From the NCBI GenBank assembly GCA_001953115.1, contig LSSL01002192.1:1-64000 (forward strand): a stretch of 64,000 bases of DNA, given 5' to 3'. This stretch comes from Smittium mucronatum (lineage: Eukaryota > Kickxellomycota > Harpellomycetes > Harpellales > Legeriomycetaceae). This document shows positions 62,801 through 64,000 of the stretch, piece by piece (position 1 is the first letter of the stretch; each line of letters opens with the position of its first letter). The notes under the pieces are model-generated. The model was not told the DNA's origin. It searched no databases and saw only the letters and a program-made list of their open reading frames with translations. A program made the translations under genes and the position numbers.

Positions 62801-62911
62801 TTAGTCCAGGAGAAAAATAAACTGGGGAGAAAACGAATGAGATTTCGAGTAAATTCCCCGTGGATATCAACGGCTAGAATGCCAGAGATATATTTCGGTG
62901 AATCAATGTAG
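59876..62911 (+). CDS. Uncharacterised ~1,000-aa family protein, paralogue 3
   Basis: Intronless frame of 1,011 codons ending in TAG. Residues 1-415 are Asn/Glu/Lys/Asp-rich and not alignable by eye to the paralogues. The middle domain (about 418-740) is recognisable but diverged (MMNNMYTRIKLL at 430-441). The C-terminal domain (831-1011) is well kept: SGNDQLSFIF, ARPNYSYISELQATEF, FIFATIEPI, SHMSKY, YYPFPI, LYIKILGSK and TARMPEIYFG. It has a short basic insertion (GRKRMRF, about 984-990) before the terminal motif that the other two lack. It is the most divergent member, on the opposite strand 20 kb away, so it separated before the paralogue 1/2 duplication. No signal peptide or transmembrane segment was seen. 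Function unknown. Confidence 0.9.
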   Translation: MRYPEKIGGSSSKIPEKGRLNEHHEYPTNFYKYLQKEESEINENLINMNVSVASENSLAINAVDKDSLQTVHRFEHEMENQLNLDLRDSKLNLIFEINQTENNVSTKEAYYEKQDMLKNQNDELYTGDYMLFSDMKDKTLYNFEPRDDVFYSKKTEVSNEEIGLKSTLDFENFIFNSGENDYCNKPFSKKRYLNCDSKEYNFFDNDNRQHITDRKVESMQKNTPEKNFGRRISGLIKTVTNNNNDFTSQNIEYKGGLEGLLGDNELDLIQGNIGNSTSYFEKDNSALEGITSVKKRSDDEFKIFLNSRLTNIKLSQNLSDFISLAENQEYSNKVRDMDSIQVSLRSSNQTISHNSKGIYLNKISELDKFFKKDLTLDKNNSLEVLDRKNYDSNNFKKNLEYYIHKSSHDFKNLTSESEICYIKVISIFMTMMNNMYTRIKLLGYVKNNSNAISKDLNYIKTQTSKLNFDYEIKRLKDCQNSLLVMFKKCNIVSLIEDFLEIGDGVCCFKGSFETSKYSSLEISKFIVQIKVETEIISQKNISLFWDGISQTQSYIKFVSFPIFPNFQKSFKDVCMNILSSRINNFFEKNQKVGKSKIDLMEICSKLIENIFIFINNNFSFIHPVYKYEDHDYKLCINSDGLNRRKNYNFTFTNVKTSYFDIDRSFISCNIYTELSLDDEITLYNRKSFFENEVPIQNSKEDCLVKNDQECFLKTFYSELCPNYRSENIKKLPNLPDEIKSDTCNSILESLIDIKIKTNLEYTIINNFDDSYGEIIANKKVEADSLQKDFLEKMGLSEKTTGFLVNQETGFHTGFVEILSRVKRFKTGEKVSGNDQLSFIFSKEGYKTFVEILPNPQNKSILTGGNLKWILARPNYSYISELQATEFFIFATIEPIDNSHMSKYEELSTDEYITLIKKSKHDINLAKEYYPFPILRISIDQKGGYSKFYVFKSSIKFFYLYIKILGSKILEPKILDLVQEKNKLGRKRMRFRVNSPWISTARMPEIYFGESM

Positions 62912-64000
62912 TTATGAAAATACATTACAGTATTATCTATATTTTTCTATATATTAAAAAAAAAATTATCAAGATAATTTATATGAAAAAACGAAACCTG
63001 TTTATAATATATAAAACTTTTCGAAATATGAAGCCATAAATTTATTGCAAGAAAATATTGAATAAATATTAATAAATTTACAAATAATTCACAAGTTCTC
63101 TTTGCAGATTTTATTATAATTAAAACTGAATTAAATAACTTTATAGGATAATTTTCACCTTTGTTTAAAATTCTTTCATTAAACTTTGTAATTTTTTTTA
63201 TTCAAAAAATCTGTTTTTTTTCAACTTTATCATAGCATTAAATATTAATAGTATAATTCATACATGTTGATGTTTATTTAATGCATAATTATAATATTTA
63301 CAAATTACTACCAAAAAAAATAAAAAATAAAAACTGATTTATGAAAATTTAAGACCTTTCTTATTTTATTAAACTGTTGATATAAACTTAAAAAGTGAAT
63401 TCTTTAATATTTTACTAAAAATTAACTAGTAGCTTTAAAAAAATTATAAAAATTATGAATTTAATTTAATTATTGGGATTTTTTATAATTTTTTGATACA
63501 TAAAAATAGATGATATATTAGTATAATTTTTCGCATGATCTCTTAAATTTTAAAATATATGACAATTAACTCTTTATCAAAAAAAAAAAATCTTTTAAAA
63601 TTATTTTTCTGTAATGTTTTTGGATCTTTTTTTTTATTGGGGATAAATATGTATGAATAAATGTGCATCAGTGTGTTTAATGATTATAAAGTGATAAAAT
63701 ATTCATATAGAAGTTCCAAACAACCAAAGAAAAATTACATATTTTTCATGAAAAAATCGTTTAAATAGCTCTAATTACCATAAAACAACGTTTAAAACTA
63801 TTTGTAGAGTGAATTTTTTTCGAAAAATAAAATAAAAAACCATATAAACATCTCAAACACATTAAAAGCATTTGTGAAAGGTTGAAACTGTCAAATTGGA
63901 TTGAGAAAAAAATTAGAATGGGCATTAAATTGCTTTTAATATATTTTCACTAAACAAAATAAATATTTTTTAAGGTAATATTTTTGGAAAAGATACTTCA
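62912..64000. other. 3' flank of paralogue 3
   Basis: AT-rich non-coding DNA to the window end. No repeat, RNA or frame worth calling was seen. Confidence 0.5.

Noticed and set aside
1..64000. Microsporidian, organellar or bacterial origin
   Set aside because: A well-conserved FKBP25 with two introns, very low gene density and MULE/pogo-type remnants do not fit bacteria or organelles and fit typical microsporidia poorly, although AT-rich, gene-poor microsporidia exist and an upstream C-rich box is present.
1..64000. CRISPR arrays, rRNA genes and tandem satellite arrays
   Set aside because: None seen. The only tandem repeats are short microsatellites.

Overview
The window is very AT-rich nuclear DNA from a eukaryote (about 20% GC by eye, not computed) with few genes. 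The evidence is one gene with two spliceosomal introns (GTAAGT..AG and GTAATA..AG), three intronless ~1,000-codon genes, mostly non-coding sequence, and remnants of eukaryotic DNA transposons. The three long genes end in TGA, TAA and TAG and all use TGG for tryptophan, so the standard code applies. The spliced gene is a close FKBP25/FKBP3 homologue with the N-terminal basic tilted helix bundle. That architecture is best known from animals, so an animal or animal-related (opisthokont) host is favoured. I could not fix the taxon.

Layout. 1-30.4 kb has no intact gene I can support. It holds two GC-rich hairpin islands (1-110 and 920-1090), a 1.55-kb element with ~360-bp terminal inverted repeats (3378-4926), a diverged second copy of it (21812-23206), and an inverted pair of another repeat (10711-11040 and 12303-12618). 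30.4-39.8 kb carries two head-to-tail paralogues on the minus strand (1,027 and 1,018 aa) separated by a ~625-bp LTR-like repeat. 40.75-41.56 kb is the three-exon FKBP25 gene. 42.2-44.2 kb is a transposon graveyard: pogo-like miniature elements, a hexanucleotide repeat, a 24-bp fragment of the LTR-like repeat, and a decayed Mutator-like transposase with recognisable zinc finger, DDE start and SWIM-like knuckle. 44.2-59.8 kb is desert with two decayed coding stretches and an inverted second copy of the LTR-like repeat (52240-52919). 59.9-62.9 kb is the third paralogue (1,011 aa, plus strand).

The most interesting content is the three-member family. Each protein has a long, hydrophilic, poorly conserved N-terminal half, a moderately conserved middle domain, and a strongly conserved C-terminal domain of about 170-180 residues (from [S/D]GNDQL to [A/V]RMPxIxFG at the extreme end). 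I cannot assign the family to any protein I know. No operon or pathway links it to FKBP25; the shared features are proximity and surrounding repeats.
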